Below the pieces are notes generated by a model, which did not search any database, was not told the origin of the DNA, and saw only the letters and a list, made by a program, of their open reading frames with translations. From the NCBI RefSeq assembly GCF_016785085.1, contig NZ_JAENHO010000006.1:620001-684000 (forward strand): a stretch of 64,000 nt of DNA, in the 5' to 3' direction. Each line of letters starts with the position of its first letter. Position 1 is the stretch's first letter. The position numbers and the translations under genes are program-made. The DNA is from Paractinoplanes lichenicola (lineage in GTDB: Bacteria > Actinomycetota > Actinomycetes > Mycobacteriales > Micromonosporaceae). Positions 25,622 through 34,799 of this stretch are shown here, one piece after another.

Positions 25622-25647
25622 TTCAGGGAACCTTCACGGATTCTTCA
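25622..25647 (+). repeat. Three TTCA direct repeats at 11-bp spacing
   Basis: TTCA occurs at 25622, 25633 and 25644, each preceded by C or CC, giving one copy per helical turn on one face. This arrangement is that of AfsR/SARP operators and of PHO-box direct repeat units in Streptomyces. It lies in the divergent gap between the orphan LuxR gene and the AfsR-like gene. Binding by the adjacent AfsR-like protein (autoregulation) or by PhoP is inferred. Confidence 0.5.
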
Positions 25648-25799
25648 TCGCCCGCCGGTGGCCGATGAACCAGTTCAGCAGAGGCCGGCAGCGGTGCGGA
25701 AGGACGACGGCCGAGGAGTGCCCGTCCGTGCGGTTTGTGTTATCCATTGACACCCGGCCCGTCTCCCTTCAAGTTGACACCAACGACCCGGGAGGACAC

Positions 25800-28700
25800 G
25801 TGGCGAACGTGCGCGTCAGCGTGCTGGGGCCGGTGCGCGCCTGGATCGCCGAGCACGAGATCGAGCTCGGCCCGGCGCGGCAGCGGGCGGTGTTCGCGGT
25901 GCTCGCCGCGCACGCGGGCCGGGTCGTGGGCCGCGACGAGCTGATCACCGCGATCTGGGGCGACTCGGCGCCGGCCACCGCCGTGGGCAGCATCTACACG
26001 TACGTCTCGGGCCTGCGCCGCGCGCTCGACCCGGCCAACCTGAGCACCGGCTCCGGCGGTTATCAGCTGCGGGTCGACGCCGACGACCTCGACTCGGCCC
26101 GGTTCCAGCGGTTGCGGGCCACGGCGGCCGAGCTGCTCGCCGGCGGGGACGCGACCGGCGCCGTGGCCCGGCTCGACGAGGCGCTGGCGCTGTGGCGCGG
26201 CGACGCGTACGCGACCCTGGCCGGCCCGTTCCTCGAGCTCGACCGGCAGCGGCTGGCCGAGCTCCGGCTGGCCGCGGCCGAGCAGCGGGCCCGGCTGCGG
26301 CTCGAGGCCGGCGGCGACGACGGCCTGGTCGCCGAGCTGACCGCGCTGGTCCGCGATCACCCGCTGCACGAGCCGCTGCACGAGTTGCTGATGCGCTCGC
26401 TGCACCGGGCCGGGCGGCACGGCGAGGCGCTCGAGGTGTTCCGCACGGCCCGCCGCACACTCGTGGCCGAGCTGGGCATCGAGCCGGGCCCGGCGCTGCG
26501 CTCGCTGCAGCGGCAGCTGCTGTCGGGGGGCGCCGATCGCGACTCGAATACCCGCCGCCCCGGCCAGGAGCACCGCACGGTGGTGCCGACCCCGATCGCC
26601 AAGGCGCTGCGGGACGGCCTGGGCGGCCGCTCCTGGGTGGGCCGGGTGGCCGAGATCGATCACCTTCGCGGCCTCGTGCGCGCGGTCGCGGCCGGGGCCG
26701 GGAACGCGGTGTGGATCTCGGGCGAGCCCGGCATCGGCAAGACCGAGCTGCTCACCCACGCGTTCGCCGACGCGGCCCGCTTCGGCTGCCGGGTCGCCTG
26801 GGGTGCGGCCGACCAGCTCGGCTCGCGCGTGCCGCTGCAGGTGCTGTCGCGGGCCCTAGGCCTGGGCACCGGGGCCGAGCCGGTCGACGACCAGATCGTC
26901 GCGGCCGTGCGCTCGGCCTGCGCCGCCTCCCCGCTGGTGCTGGTGGTGGACGACATGCAGTGGGCCGACAGCGCCACCGTACGGGTCTGGGAACGCCTGC
27001 TCGGCCTGGTCGGCAAGCTGCCGCTGCTGCTGGTCGCGGCGGCCCGGCCCGACGCGCACCAGGCCGACCTGCGCCGCAAGGTCCTGGCCCGCCAGCGGAT
27101 GCCACTCGACCTGGGCCCGCTCGCCCCGGCCGACCTCGACCGCATGGTGACCGCCCTGGTCGGGGCCCCGCCCGGCGACAACCTGCGCGCGCTGGCCGCC
27201 CGGTCCGGGGGCAACCCGCTCTTCGCCCGCGAGCTGGTGGCGGCGCTGCGGCAGCGCGACGCGGTCGAGATCAGCGGCGGGCGGGCCGACATCGGTCCCG
27301 AGGTGACCGTCGACCCGCCCCAGACCCTGCTCGACGCGGTGCACGCGGCGCTCGACGTGCTGTCCCCCGAGACCCGCGAGGTGCTGCGGCTGGCCGCGCT
27401 GCTCGGGTCGGAGTTCTCGGTCAGCGAGGTCGTGGCGGTGACCGGGCGCTCGGCGCTCGACCTGGTCGGCGCGCTGGAGGAGGCGCTGGCCGCCGCCGTG
27501 CTGGTCGACAGCGGCACCGACCTGGCCTTCCGGCATCCGTTCCTGCGGCAGGCGCTGGTCGCCAGCGTGCCGCCGGCCCTGCGCGCGGGCCTGCACCGGC
27601 ACGCCGCCGAGGTGCTCGCGGCCGGCGGCAGCCCGCTCACCCGGGTCGCCGAGCAGCTCAACGCCTCGGCCCCGGTGGTCGACTCGTGGGTGCTGAACTG
27701 GCTGGTCACCCATCACGCGGCCGTGGTGCGCCGGGCGCCGCAGATCGCCGGGGATCTGATCCGCCGGACGCTCGCCACCGAGCTGCCCTCGGCCGAGGAG
27801 CGCGGCGTGCTGCTGGTCGCCCTGGTGCGGCTCGAGTATCGGCAGGGCCGCTCGCCGAAGAACCAGGCCGAGGAGGCGATGAGCCTGGCCGCCGACCCGG
27901 CCGATCGCGCCGAGATGCGGCAGCTGCTGGCCACGATGCGCCACCGCCGGGGCGAGACGGCCGAGGCCGAGGCGATGCTGCGCGACGCCGCCGACGACGA
28001 GCGGGTGCCGGCGATCTGGCGGACCCGGCACCGGGTGCTGCTGGCCAACATCCGCCGCGGCGACCTCGACGACCTGGACGCGGCCGAGCGGCGGGCGCGG
28101 GCGGTGCACGACGAGGCGCAGGCGGCCGGTCAGCCCTACGAGACCGCGTTCGCCCTGCAGACGATCTGGCTGACCAGCTCGATCCGGCGCGATCACGAGC
28201 GCGCGCTGGAGCATGTGGACCGGGCGCTCGACGTGGTGCGGGACCGCCCGGGGCTGGCCGACACCTATGTCGACCTGCTCGACAACCGGCTGTTCTCGCT
28301 GCAAAATCTCGACCGGCTCGACGAGGCCCAGGAGACGCTGCGCACCGCGCCGCCCGGCCTGCAGGTGGCGGCCGCGGTTCAGGACTACTGGCTCGGCCGC
28401 TGGGACGAGGCGCTGGCCGAGGTCGGTGCGGTCACCGAGGACGGTCCGGGCATCACCTTCCACGGCCGGCGCGAGCCGGGCGCGGTGACCATGCTGCTGC
28501 ACGGCGTGGCCGCCCTGATCGCCCTGCACCGCGACGCCCCCGACCTGGCCGCGGCGCACCTGGGCGCGGCCGACGCCGTGCCGGCCAGCGAGGCCGAGCG
28601 CGAGAACTGCGACTTCCTGCTGGTCGCGCGGGCGCTCGCGGCCGAGCAGCAGGATCGGCCGGCCGAGGCGCTCGACCTGCTCGGCCCGCTGCTGCAACCG

Positions 28701-29066
28701 GCGTACGCGCCGATGATGCTGCGCCACCAGTGGCTGCCCGACGTGCTGCGGCTGGCCCAGCGCCACCACCGCCCCGACATCGCCGAGCGGGCCGCCGCGA
28801 TCTGCGCCGCCGAGGCCGCCCGCGAGGTGCGGCCGGCCCGGGCGTACGCGGCCAACCTGCGCTGCCAGGCGCTGCTGCTCGGCGATCCGGCCCCGGCCCT
28901 GGCCGCCGCCGCGCACTACCGCAAGGTCGGCCGGGTGCTCGAGCTGGCCGCCGCGCTCGAGGACGCCGCGCTGCTCAGCGGGGAACGCCCCGACGAGGCC
29001 CGGCGCCTGTTCGCCTCGATGTCGGCGCGGTGGGACGTCGCGCGCACATCGACATCCGTGGTTTGA
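25800..29066 (+). CDS. AfsR/SARP-type regulator with AAA ATPase and TPR domains
   Basis: A 1088-residue regulator. Residues 1-95 are an OmpR-like winged helix (VSVLGPVRAWI, IYTYVSGLRRAL), followed by a BTAD domain to about 245 ending HRAGRHGEALEVFRTARR. The ATPase follows, with Walker A GEPGIGKTE near residue 308 and Walker B LVLVVDDMQWAD near 380. The remainder to the C-terminus is helical and TPR-like. Proteins of this layout act as pathway-specific or global activators of secondary metabolism. I chose GTG 25800, 4 bases after GGAGG. The upstream region carries phased TTCA repeats. No biosynthetic cluster is adjacent, so the target is unknown. Confidence 0.9.
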   Translation: MANVRVSVLGPVRAWIAEHEIELGPARQRAVFAVLAAHAGRVVGRDELITAIWGDSAPATAVGSIYTYVSGLRRALDPANLSTGSGGYQLRVDADDLDSARFQRLRATAAELLAGGDATGAVARLDEALALWRGDAYATLAGPFLELDRQRLAELRLAAAEQRARLRLEAGGDDGLVAELTALVRDHPLHEPLHELLMRSLHRAGRHGEALEVFRTARRTLVAELGIEPGPALRSLQRQLLSGGADRDSNTRRPGQEHRTVVPTPIAKALRDGLGGRSWVGRVAEIDHLRGLVRAVAAGAGNAVWISGEPGIGKTELLTHAFADAARFGCRVAWGAADQLGSRVPLQVLSRALGLGTGAEPVDDQIVAAVRSACAASPLVLVVDDMQWADSATVRVWERLLGLVGKLPLLLVAAARPDAHQADLRRKVLARQRMPLDLGPLAPADLDRMVTALVGAPPGDNLRALAARSGGNPLFARELVAALRQRDAVEISGGRADIGPEVTVDPPQTLLDAVHAALDVLSPETREVLRLAALLGSEFSVSEVVAVTGRSALDLVGALEEALAAAVLVDSGTDLAFRHPFLRQALVASVPPALRAGLHRHAAEVLAAGGSPLTRVAEQLNASAPVVDSWVLNWLVTHHAAVVRRAPQIAGDLIRRTLATELPSAEERGVLLVALVRLEYRQGRSPKNQAEEAMSLAADPADRAEMRQLLATMRHRRGETAEAEAMLRDAADDERVPAIWRTRHRVLLANIRRGDLDDLDAAERRARAVHDEAQAAGQPYETAFALQTIWLTSSIRRDHERALEHVDRALDVVRDRPGLADTYVDLLDNRLFSLQNLDRLDEAQETLRTAPPGLQVAAAVQDYWLGRWDEALAEVGAVTEDGPGITFHGRREPGAVTMLLHGVAALIALHRDAPDLAAAHLGAADAVPASEAERENCDFLLVARALAAEQQDRPAEALDLLGPLLQPAYAPMMLRHQWLPDVLRLAQRHHRPDIAERAAAICAAEAAREVRPARAYAANLRCQALLLGDPAPALAAAAHYRKVGRVLELAAALEDAALLSGERPDEARRLFASMSARWDVARTSTSVV

Positions 29067-29226
29067 TCCTGTTCGGAGCGCCAGATCCGCGCATCGACGG
29101 TTTTGATACACGTTCGTTATTGCGCGGGTCTGCGCCCATGCCTTGACAGAAAAAGTTCGATAGTGCGTGAATGTGTTTCCAGGTGGTTACTCCCCGGTGT
29201 CACATCCACCACTAAGGAGCTCGGTC

Positions 29227-30315
29227 ATGAGCGTTTCCCCCGGCCGTTGGCGGCCGGCGGCCGCGATTTTCGGTGCGGCCCTTCTCTTCCTCAGTGCCAG
29301 CGCGTGCGCGAAGTCCGAGGACGACGGCACGGCGTCGTCGGGTGCGGCGGCCCCCTCGGCCGGCGCCCAGGTCGTGCAGTCGGCCGCCGCCGACGGCCCG
29401 ACGTGCACCCTGGACCAGTACGGCGGCACCAAGATCGACCTGAAGACGGCGAAGGTCGGCTTCTCGCAGTCGGAGAAGGAGGCGAACCCGTTCCGCATCG
29501 CCGAGACGCAGTCCATCAAGGACGAGGCGGCCAAGCTCGGGATCACCAACCTGACCACGACGAACGCGAACTCGCAGTTCAACAAGCAGATCAGCGACGT
29601 CGAGCAGATGATCGACTCGGGCGTCCAGCTGCTGGTCATCGCCCCGCTCAACTCGGACGGCTGGGACTCTGTCTTCGCCAAGGCGTCGGCCAAGAAGGTG
29701 CCGATCATCACGATCGACCGCAAGATCAACGCTGCCGCCTGCAAGGACTACCTGACCTTCATCGGGTCGGACTTCGCCGAGCAGGGCAAGCGCGCGGCCG
29801 ACGAGATGGCCAAGGCGATGGGCAACAAGGGCAAGGTCGCGATCCTGCTCGGCTCGCCCGGCAACAACGTGACCACGCTGCGGACGAGCGGTTTCAAGGA
29901 CCAGATCGCCAAGGTCGCGCCGGACATCCAGGTCGTCTTCGAACAGACGGGCAACTTCTCGCGCGAGGAAGGGCAGAAAGTCACCGAGCAACTACTGCAG
30001 TCCAACCCGGACATCAACGGCATCTACGGGGAGAACGACGAGATGGCCCTCGGCGCCATCACCGCCCTCAAGGGTGCCGCCAAGAAGGCCGGTGACGTGA
30101 AGGTGGTGTCGATCGACGGCACCAAGGGCGCTGTGCAGGCCATTGTGGATGGCTGGGCGTCCGCGGTGATCGAGTCGAACCCGCGTTTCGGCCCCCTCGC
30201 GTTCGAGACCGCGACCAAGTTCTTCGGTGGCGAGCCGGTCGGTCAGGACATCATCATCCAGGACCGGCAATACGGCACGGACAACGCCAAGACGGACATC
30301 AGCGCCGCCTACTGA
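29227..30315 (+). CDS. YtfQ-like sugar (furanose) ABC transporter binding lipoprotein
   Basis: A 362-residue substrate-binding lipoprotein. The signal peptide ends in the lipobox LSASAC (Cys27). The mature part matches the periplasmic binding protein family of ribose/galactofuranose type: VGFSQSEKEANPFRIAETQSI, then LVIAPLNSDGWDSVFAKA and IYGENDEMALGAI. The SQ-x3-E-x2-FR-AET pattern is that of YtfQ, the galactofuranose binder of Escherichia coli. AAGGAG at about 29213 precedes the ATG, and a TTGACA -35-like element lies at 29143-29148. It is the first gene of the furanose operon; the downstream hairpin may keep it at higher level than the rest. Confidence 0.9.
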   Translation: MSVSPGRWRPAAAIFGAALLFLSASACAKSEDDGTASSGAAAPSAGAQVVQSAAADGPTCTLDQYGGTKIDLKTAKVGFSQSEKEANPFRIAETQSIKDEAAKLGITNLTTTNANSQFNKQISDVEQMIDSGVQLLVIAPLNSDGWDSVFAKASAKKVPIITIDRKINAAACKDYLTFIGSDFAEQGKRAADEMAKAMGNKGKVAILLGSPGNNVTTLRTSGFKDQIAKVAPDIQVVFEQTGNFSREEGQKVTEQLLQSNPDINGIYGENDEMALGAITALKGAAKKAGDVKVVSIDGTKGAVQAIVDGWASAVIESNPRFGPLAFETATKFFGGEPVGQDIIIQDRQYGTDNAKTDISAAY

Positions 30316-30321
30316 GCAGAC

Positions 30322-30360
30322 GACCGCGGTGCGGCGGGCGATCCTCGCCGTACCGCGGTC
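30322..30360 (+). terminator. Intercistronic hairpin after the binding-protein gene
   Basis: A 15-bp stem (30322-30336 with 30346-30360, one G-U pair) closes a 9-base loop right after the binding-protein stop. The downstream GTTTCC is T-poor, so it is probably a partial terminator or mRNA stabiliser that lowers expression of the enzyme and permease genes relative to the binding protein. Confidence 0.6.
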
Positions 30361-30469
30361 GTTTCCGCGCAGTTAAGAAACATTGACGTTCGTCTATTGC
30401 TGGCTCGTGTGCGATCACGTCAGTATGTGTGCGTCCCCGCACGGCTCACTCTTTCGAAGGAGAGAGAAC

Positions 30470-33211
30470 GTGACTGCACATCCCCGGAGGCTCCTCGCCC
30501 TCGCCGTCGCGGCCCTCACGGCCAGCGCCGGCGCGGTCGTGGCGTTCGCCTCGCCCGCAGCAGCGTTCGTCCCGAAGACGCCCCCGCTGACCACCCCGTG
30601 GACCAATCAGGTCAGCACGACCAACCCGCTCCCCGAATACCCCCGCCCCCAGCTGACCCGCACCGACTGGCAGAGCCTCAACGGCATCTGGCAGTTCGCC
30701 GGGGCGTCGAACATCAACACCCCGCCGACGGGTCAGACCCTCGGCGAGGAGATCCTCGTGCCGTACCCGATCGAGAGCGCGCTCTCCGGGATCATGCGGC
30801 GGCAGGACTACTCGTACTACAAGCGCTCGTTCACCGTTCCGGCCGGTTGGTCGGGCAAGAACGTGCAGCTCAACTTTGGCGCCGTCGACTGGCAGTCCAA
30901 GGTGTGGGTGAACGGCACGCTGCTCGGCACCCACGAGGGCGGCTACGACAAATTCTCGTACGACATCACGAGCGCTCTGCGCAGTGGCAGCAACGAGATC
31001 ATCGTCGGCGTCTGGGACCCCACGAACGGCCAGGACATCCCGGTCGGCAAGCAGCGCCTGAGCCGCGGCGGCATCTGGTACACGCCGTACTCGGGGATCT
31101 GGCAGACCGTGTGGCTGGAGCCGACCAACCCGGCCCGCGTCACCCGGCTCGACACCACCCCGAACGTGTCGGCCGGCGGTCTCGACCTGGTCGTGCAGGC
31201 CGCCAACGCGAGCGGTCAGCAGGTCACCGCACAGGTGCTGTCGGGCGGCACGGTCGTCGGCTCGGCCACCGGCACGGTCGGCTCGTCGTTCCGGATCCCG
31301 GTGCCCAACGCCCGCCTGTGGACCCCCGACGACCCCTTCCTGTACGACCTGCGCGTCACCCTGGCCAGCGGTGACGCCGTCGGCGGCTACTTCGGCATGC
31401 GCTCGCTGGGCAAGGCGATGCTGGGCGGCGTGCTGCGCCCGACGCTCAACGGCAAGTTCGTCTTTCAGCTGGGCACGCTCGACCAGGGCTACTGGCCCGA
31501 CGGCATCTCGACCGCGCCCACCGACGCCGCGCTGCGCTTCGACCTGGAGCAGCAGAAGGCGCTCGGCTTCAACATGGTGCGCAAGCACATCAAGGTCGAG
31601 AGCGACCGCTGGTTCTACCACGCCGACCGGCTGGGCCTGATGGTCTGGCAGGACATGCCCGCGCTGGCCAGCGGCCGGGAGCCGTCGGCCGTGGGGCGTA
31701 CGCGGTTCGAGAAAGAGCTCAAGGAGATGATCGACGAGCACAAGGGCATCACGTCGATCGTGCAGTGGGTGCCGTTCAACGAGGGCTGGGGCGAATACGA
31801 CGCCGGCCGCATCGCCGAGGAGGTCAAGAGCTGGGACGCGACCCGGATGGTGAACCACAACTCCGGCTCCAACTGCTGCGACTCCGACCCCGACCCGGGC
31901 AACGGCGACGTCATCGACGACCACATGTACGTCGGACCGGGCATCACCCGCCCGCCGACAGCGACCCGGTTCGTGGTCAACGGCGAGTACGGCGGCCTGG
32001 GCCTGCGCACGGCCGGGCACGAGTGGCCGACCACGGGCAAGTTCGCGTACGAGTGGCTGCCCGACTCGAACGCGCTGACCAGCCGCTATGTGCAGATCAC
32101 GGGCCGGATGGTCGACCTGATCAACGGCAACGGGCTGTCCGGCTCCGTCTACACCGAACCGACGGACGTGGAGGAGGAGCTCAACGGCTTCTTCACGTAC
32201 GACCGGCAGATCCGCAAGATGGACTTCGCCCGGGTCCGCGAGGTCAACACCCGGGTGCTGGGCGCGGCCAACGGCACCACGCTCTCGCTCAACCGGCCCG
32301 CCTCGCTGCGCGTCACGACGCCCGGCTACACCAACCGCTACCTGCGGCACGCGGACGGCGCGGCCCGCACCGACGTGATCACGACGGCGAGCTCGACGAC
32401 CGACCGGCAGGACGCCACGTATTACGTGCGGCCCGGCCTGTCCAACGCGTCCTGCTACTCCTTCGAGTCGCGCAACTTCCCGGGTCAGTATCTGCGGCAC
32501 CGCGACTCCCGGGTCTATCGCGAGGCCAACAACGGCGGATCCTTCACCGGCGACGCGACGTTCTGCGCCCGCCCGGGTCTCTCCGGCGGCGGCACCTCGC
32601 TCGAGTCGGCCAATTTCCCCGGCCGCTACCTGCGGCACCGCGGCGAGCAGGTGTGGGTCGAGGCGAGCACCGGCGGCTCGTTCAACGACGACGCCACCTG
32701 GGCGGTCGGCTCTCCCCTGTGGCGCAGCGGCGCCGACCTGGCCGTCGGGCAGAGCCGGTCGTTCCGGGTCACCACGGCCGGCTACGACAACCGCTATCTG
32801 CGGCACCGTGACAACCTGGCCCGCACCGACGTCATCTCGGCGTCGAGCGCCCAGGTCGACCGGCAGGACGCGACCTGGATCGTCCGCACCGGTCTGGCCG
32901 ACAACAGCTGCTACACGTTCGAGTCGGTCAACTATCCCGGTCAGTTCCTCCGGCACGCCAACTACCGGCTGCAGAAGGCGACCAACGACGGGAGCGCGAC
33001 GTTCCAGCAGGACGCCACGTTCTGCGCCCAGCCCGGCCTCAACGGCGGGTCGGGCAACGTCTCGCTCGAATCTCTCAACTATCCCGGTTACTACTGGCGC
33101 CACTACGGCGAAGCGGTTTACATCGCCACCAACGGCGGTGGCAACACATGGGACAGCGCCGGCAGCTACAACGCCGACGTGACTTGGAACAACGCGGCCC
33201 CACTGGGGTAG
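30470..33211 (+). CDS. Secreted GH2 glycosidase with two AbfB/CBM42 domains
   Basis: A 913-residue secreted enzyme. A Sec signal peptide (residues 1-35, ending SPAAAF) precedes a GH2 sugar-binding domain (WQFAG, YSYYKRSFTVP, GTHEGGYDKFSYDIT), an immunoglobulin-like domain, and a TIM barrel with the acid/base Glu in VPFNEGWGEYD and the nucleophile Glu in VVNGEYGG. The C-terminal 300 residues contain two AbfB (CBM42) repeats, each with NRYLRHAD, CYSFES or CYTFES, and NFPGQYLRH-type blocks that bind arabinofuranose side chains. GH2 includes beta-galactofuranosidases and arabinofuranosidase-like enzymes. Its position inside a YtfQ-type importer operon supports a furanosidase. The GTG at 30470 has a strong AAGGAGAG site. 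Confidence 0.9.
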   Translation: MTAHPRRLLALAVAALTASAGAVVAFASPAAAFVPKTPPLTTPWTNQVSTTNPLPEYPRPQLTRTDWQSLNGIWQFAGASNINTPPTGQTLGEEILVPYPIESALSGIMRRQDYSYYKRSFTVPAGWSGKNVQLNFGAVDWQSKVWVNGTLLGTHEGGYDKFSYDITSALRSGSNEIIVGVWDPTNGQDIPVGKQRLSRGGIWYTPYSGIWQTVWLEPTNPARVTRLDTTPNVSAGGLDLVVQAANASGQQVTAQVLSGGTVVGSATGTVGSSFRIPVPNARLWTPDDPFLYDLRVTLASGDAVGGYFGMRSLGKAMLGGVLRPTLNGKFVFQLGTLDQGYWPDGISTAPTDAALRFDLEQQKALGFNMVRKHIKVESDRWFYHADRLGLMVWQDMPALASGREPSAVGRTRFEKELKEMIDEHKGITSIVQWVPFNEGWGEYDAGRIAEEVKSWDATRMVNHNSGSNCCDSDPDPGNGDVIDDHMYVGPGITRPPTATRFVVNGEYGGLGLRTAGHEWPTTGKFAYEWLPDSNALTSRYVQITGRMVDLINGNGLSGSVYTEPTDVEEELNGFFTYDRQIRKMDFARVREVNTRVLGAANGTTLSLNRPASLRVTTPGYTNRYLRHADGAARTDVITTASSTTDRQDATYYVRPGLSNASCYSFESRNFPGQYLRHRDSRVYREANNGGSFTGDATFCARPGLSGGGTSLESANFPGRYLRHRGEQVWVEASTGGSFNDDATWAVGSPLWRSGADLAVGQSRSFRVTTAGYDNRYLRHRDNLARTDVISASSAQVDRQDATWIVRTGLADNSCYTFESVNYPGQFLRHANYRLQKATNDGSATFQQDATFCAQPGLNGGSGNVSLESLNYPGYYWRHYGEAVYIATNGGGNTWDSAGSYNADVTWNNAAPLG

Positions 33212-33219
33212 CCAGAACC

Positions 33220-33255
33220 GCCGGGCCGGGTGGTTCCCTGACCATCCGGCCCGGC
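33220..33255 (+). terminator. Intercistronic hairpin after the GH2 gene
   Basis: A perfect 10-bp GC stem (33220-33229 with 33246-33255) encloses a loop with an inner GGT/ACC pair. It sits between the GH2 stop and the ribosome binding site of the ATPase gene, with no T-run, so full termination is unlikely. Partial attenuation or mRNA protection is the likely effect. Confidence 0.55.
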
Positions 33256-33275
33256 ACCGAATGAGGAGCCACTGC

Positions 33276-34799
33276 ATGGCGTTGCTGGAAGTCGTCGACG
33301 TCTCCAAGATATTTCCGGGCGTACGCGCCCTCGACTCGGTCTCCTTCACACTGCAACCGGGCGAGGTGCACGCGCTCGTCGGCGAGAACGGCGCCGGCAA
33401 GTCCACTTTGATCAAGGTGCTCACCGGCGTCTACAAGCCGGACGGCGGCGAGCTGAAATACCAGGATCAGCCGGTGCAGTTCGGCACCCCGATGGACGCC
33501 CAGCGGGCCGGCATCTCGACCATCTATCAGGAGGTCAACCTCGTCCCGCTGATGAGCGTGGCGCAGAATCTCTTCCTCGGCCGCGAGCCGCGCAACAAGT
33601 TCGGCCTGATCGACCGGGGCCGGATGGACCGCGAGGCCCGCGAGGTGCTGGCCGGCTATGGCGTCACCACCGACGTCCGCCGCCAGCTGGGCACCCTGGC
33701 GCTCGGCGCGCAGCAGATGGTCGCCCTGGCCCGGGCCGTCATGATCGACGCCAAGGTCGTCATCATGGACGAGCCCACCTCGTCGCTCGAGCCGCGCGAG
33801 GTGCAGACCCTGTTCGGTGTCATCCGTGACCTGCACGCCAAGGGCATCGGCATCGTCTATGTCAGCCATCGGCTCGACGAGCTCTACGAGATCTGCGACG
33901 CGGTCACGATCCTGCGCGACGGCAAGCTCGTGCACACCGGCAAGCTGGCCGACCTCGAGCGGATCAAGCTCGTCTCGCTCATGCTGGGCCGCGACATGGC
34001 CGAGGTCCGGCGCGAGGGCGCGACCGCGTTCTCCGGGGCGGCCACGGGCGACGAGCAGGCCGCGCCGGTGCTGCGGGTGCGCGAGCTGAACAGCCGGCAC
34101 AAGCTGCACGACGTGAGCTTCGACGTGCGTCCCGGCGAGGTGGTCGGGCTGGGCGGGCTGCTCGGGGCCGGCCGCAGCGAGACCGTCAAGGCCATCGGCG
34201 GCGCCTACCACCTGGACAGCGGCACGATCGAGGTCGACGGCAAGGAGCTGAAGAAGCCCACCCCCGTACGGGCGGTGCACGCGGGTGTCGCCGTGCAGCC
34301 CGAGGATCGCAAGGCCGAGGGCATCGTGCCCGGCCTCTCCGTCCGCGAGAACATCGCCCTGGCCGTGCTGCCCCGCGTCTCCCGCGGCGGGTTCGTCTCC
34401 GACGCGAAGATCGACGAGATCGTCGACAAGTACATGAAGCGGCTGCGGATCAAGGCGTCCAGCCCCGACCAGGCCGTGGGCGACCTCTCCGGCGGCAACC
34501 AGCAGAAGGTGCTGCTGGCCCGGCTGCTCGCCACCGACCCCAAGGTGCTGCTGCTCGACGAGCCGACGCGCGGCATCGACGTCGGCGCCAAGGCCGAGGT
34601 GCAGTCGCTGATCGACGAGCTGGCCGCCGAGGGTCTCGGCGTCGTGCTGGTCTCGTCGGACGCCGAGGAGCTGGTCGAGGGCTCGGACCGGGTGGTGGTG
34701 CTGCGCGACGGCGTCGTGGTCGGCACCCTGACCGGCGCCGAGGTCACCACCGAGGACCTGATGTCGACCATCGCAACGGAGGCCCCCCGTGAGCACTGA
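33276..34799 (+). CDS. Double sugar-importer ATPase (YtfR/RbsA type)
   Basis: A 507-residue ABC ATPase with two tandem nucleotide-binding domains, as in RbsA/XylG/YtfR. The first has Walker A GENGAGKSTLIK and Walker B VVIMDEPTSSLE; the second starts near residue 260, with the degenerate loop GLLGAGRSETVK, the signature LSGGNQQKV and LLLDEPTRGIDVG. It drives sugar uptake together with the two permeases that follow. TGAGGAG at 33262 precedes the ATG at 33276. It overlaps the first permease gene by 11 bp. Confidence 0.93.
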   Translation: MALLEVVDVSKIFPGVRALDSVSFTLQPGEVHALVGENGAGKSTLIKVLTGVYKPDGGELKYQDQPVQFGTPMDAQRAGISTIYQEVNLVPLMSVAQNLFLGREPRNKFGLIDRGRMDREAREVLAGYGVTTDVRRQLGTLALGAQQMVALARAVMIDAKVVIMDEPTSSLEPREVQTLFGVIRDLHAKGIGIVYVSHRLDELYEICDAVTILRDGKLVHTGKLADLERIKLVSLMLGRDMAEVRREGATAFSGAATGDEQAAPVLRVRELNSRHKLHDVSFDVRPGEVVGLGGLLGAGRSETVKAIGGAYHLDSGTIEVDGKELKKPTPVRAVHAGVAVQPEDRKAEGIVPGLSVRENIALAVLPRVSRGGFVSDAKIDEIVDKYMKRLRIKASSPDQAVGDLSGGNQQKVLLARLLATDPKVLLLDEPTRGIDVGAKAEVQSLIDELAAEGLGVVLVSSDAEELVEGSDRVVVLRDGVVVGTLTGAEVTTEDLMSTIATEAPREH

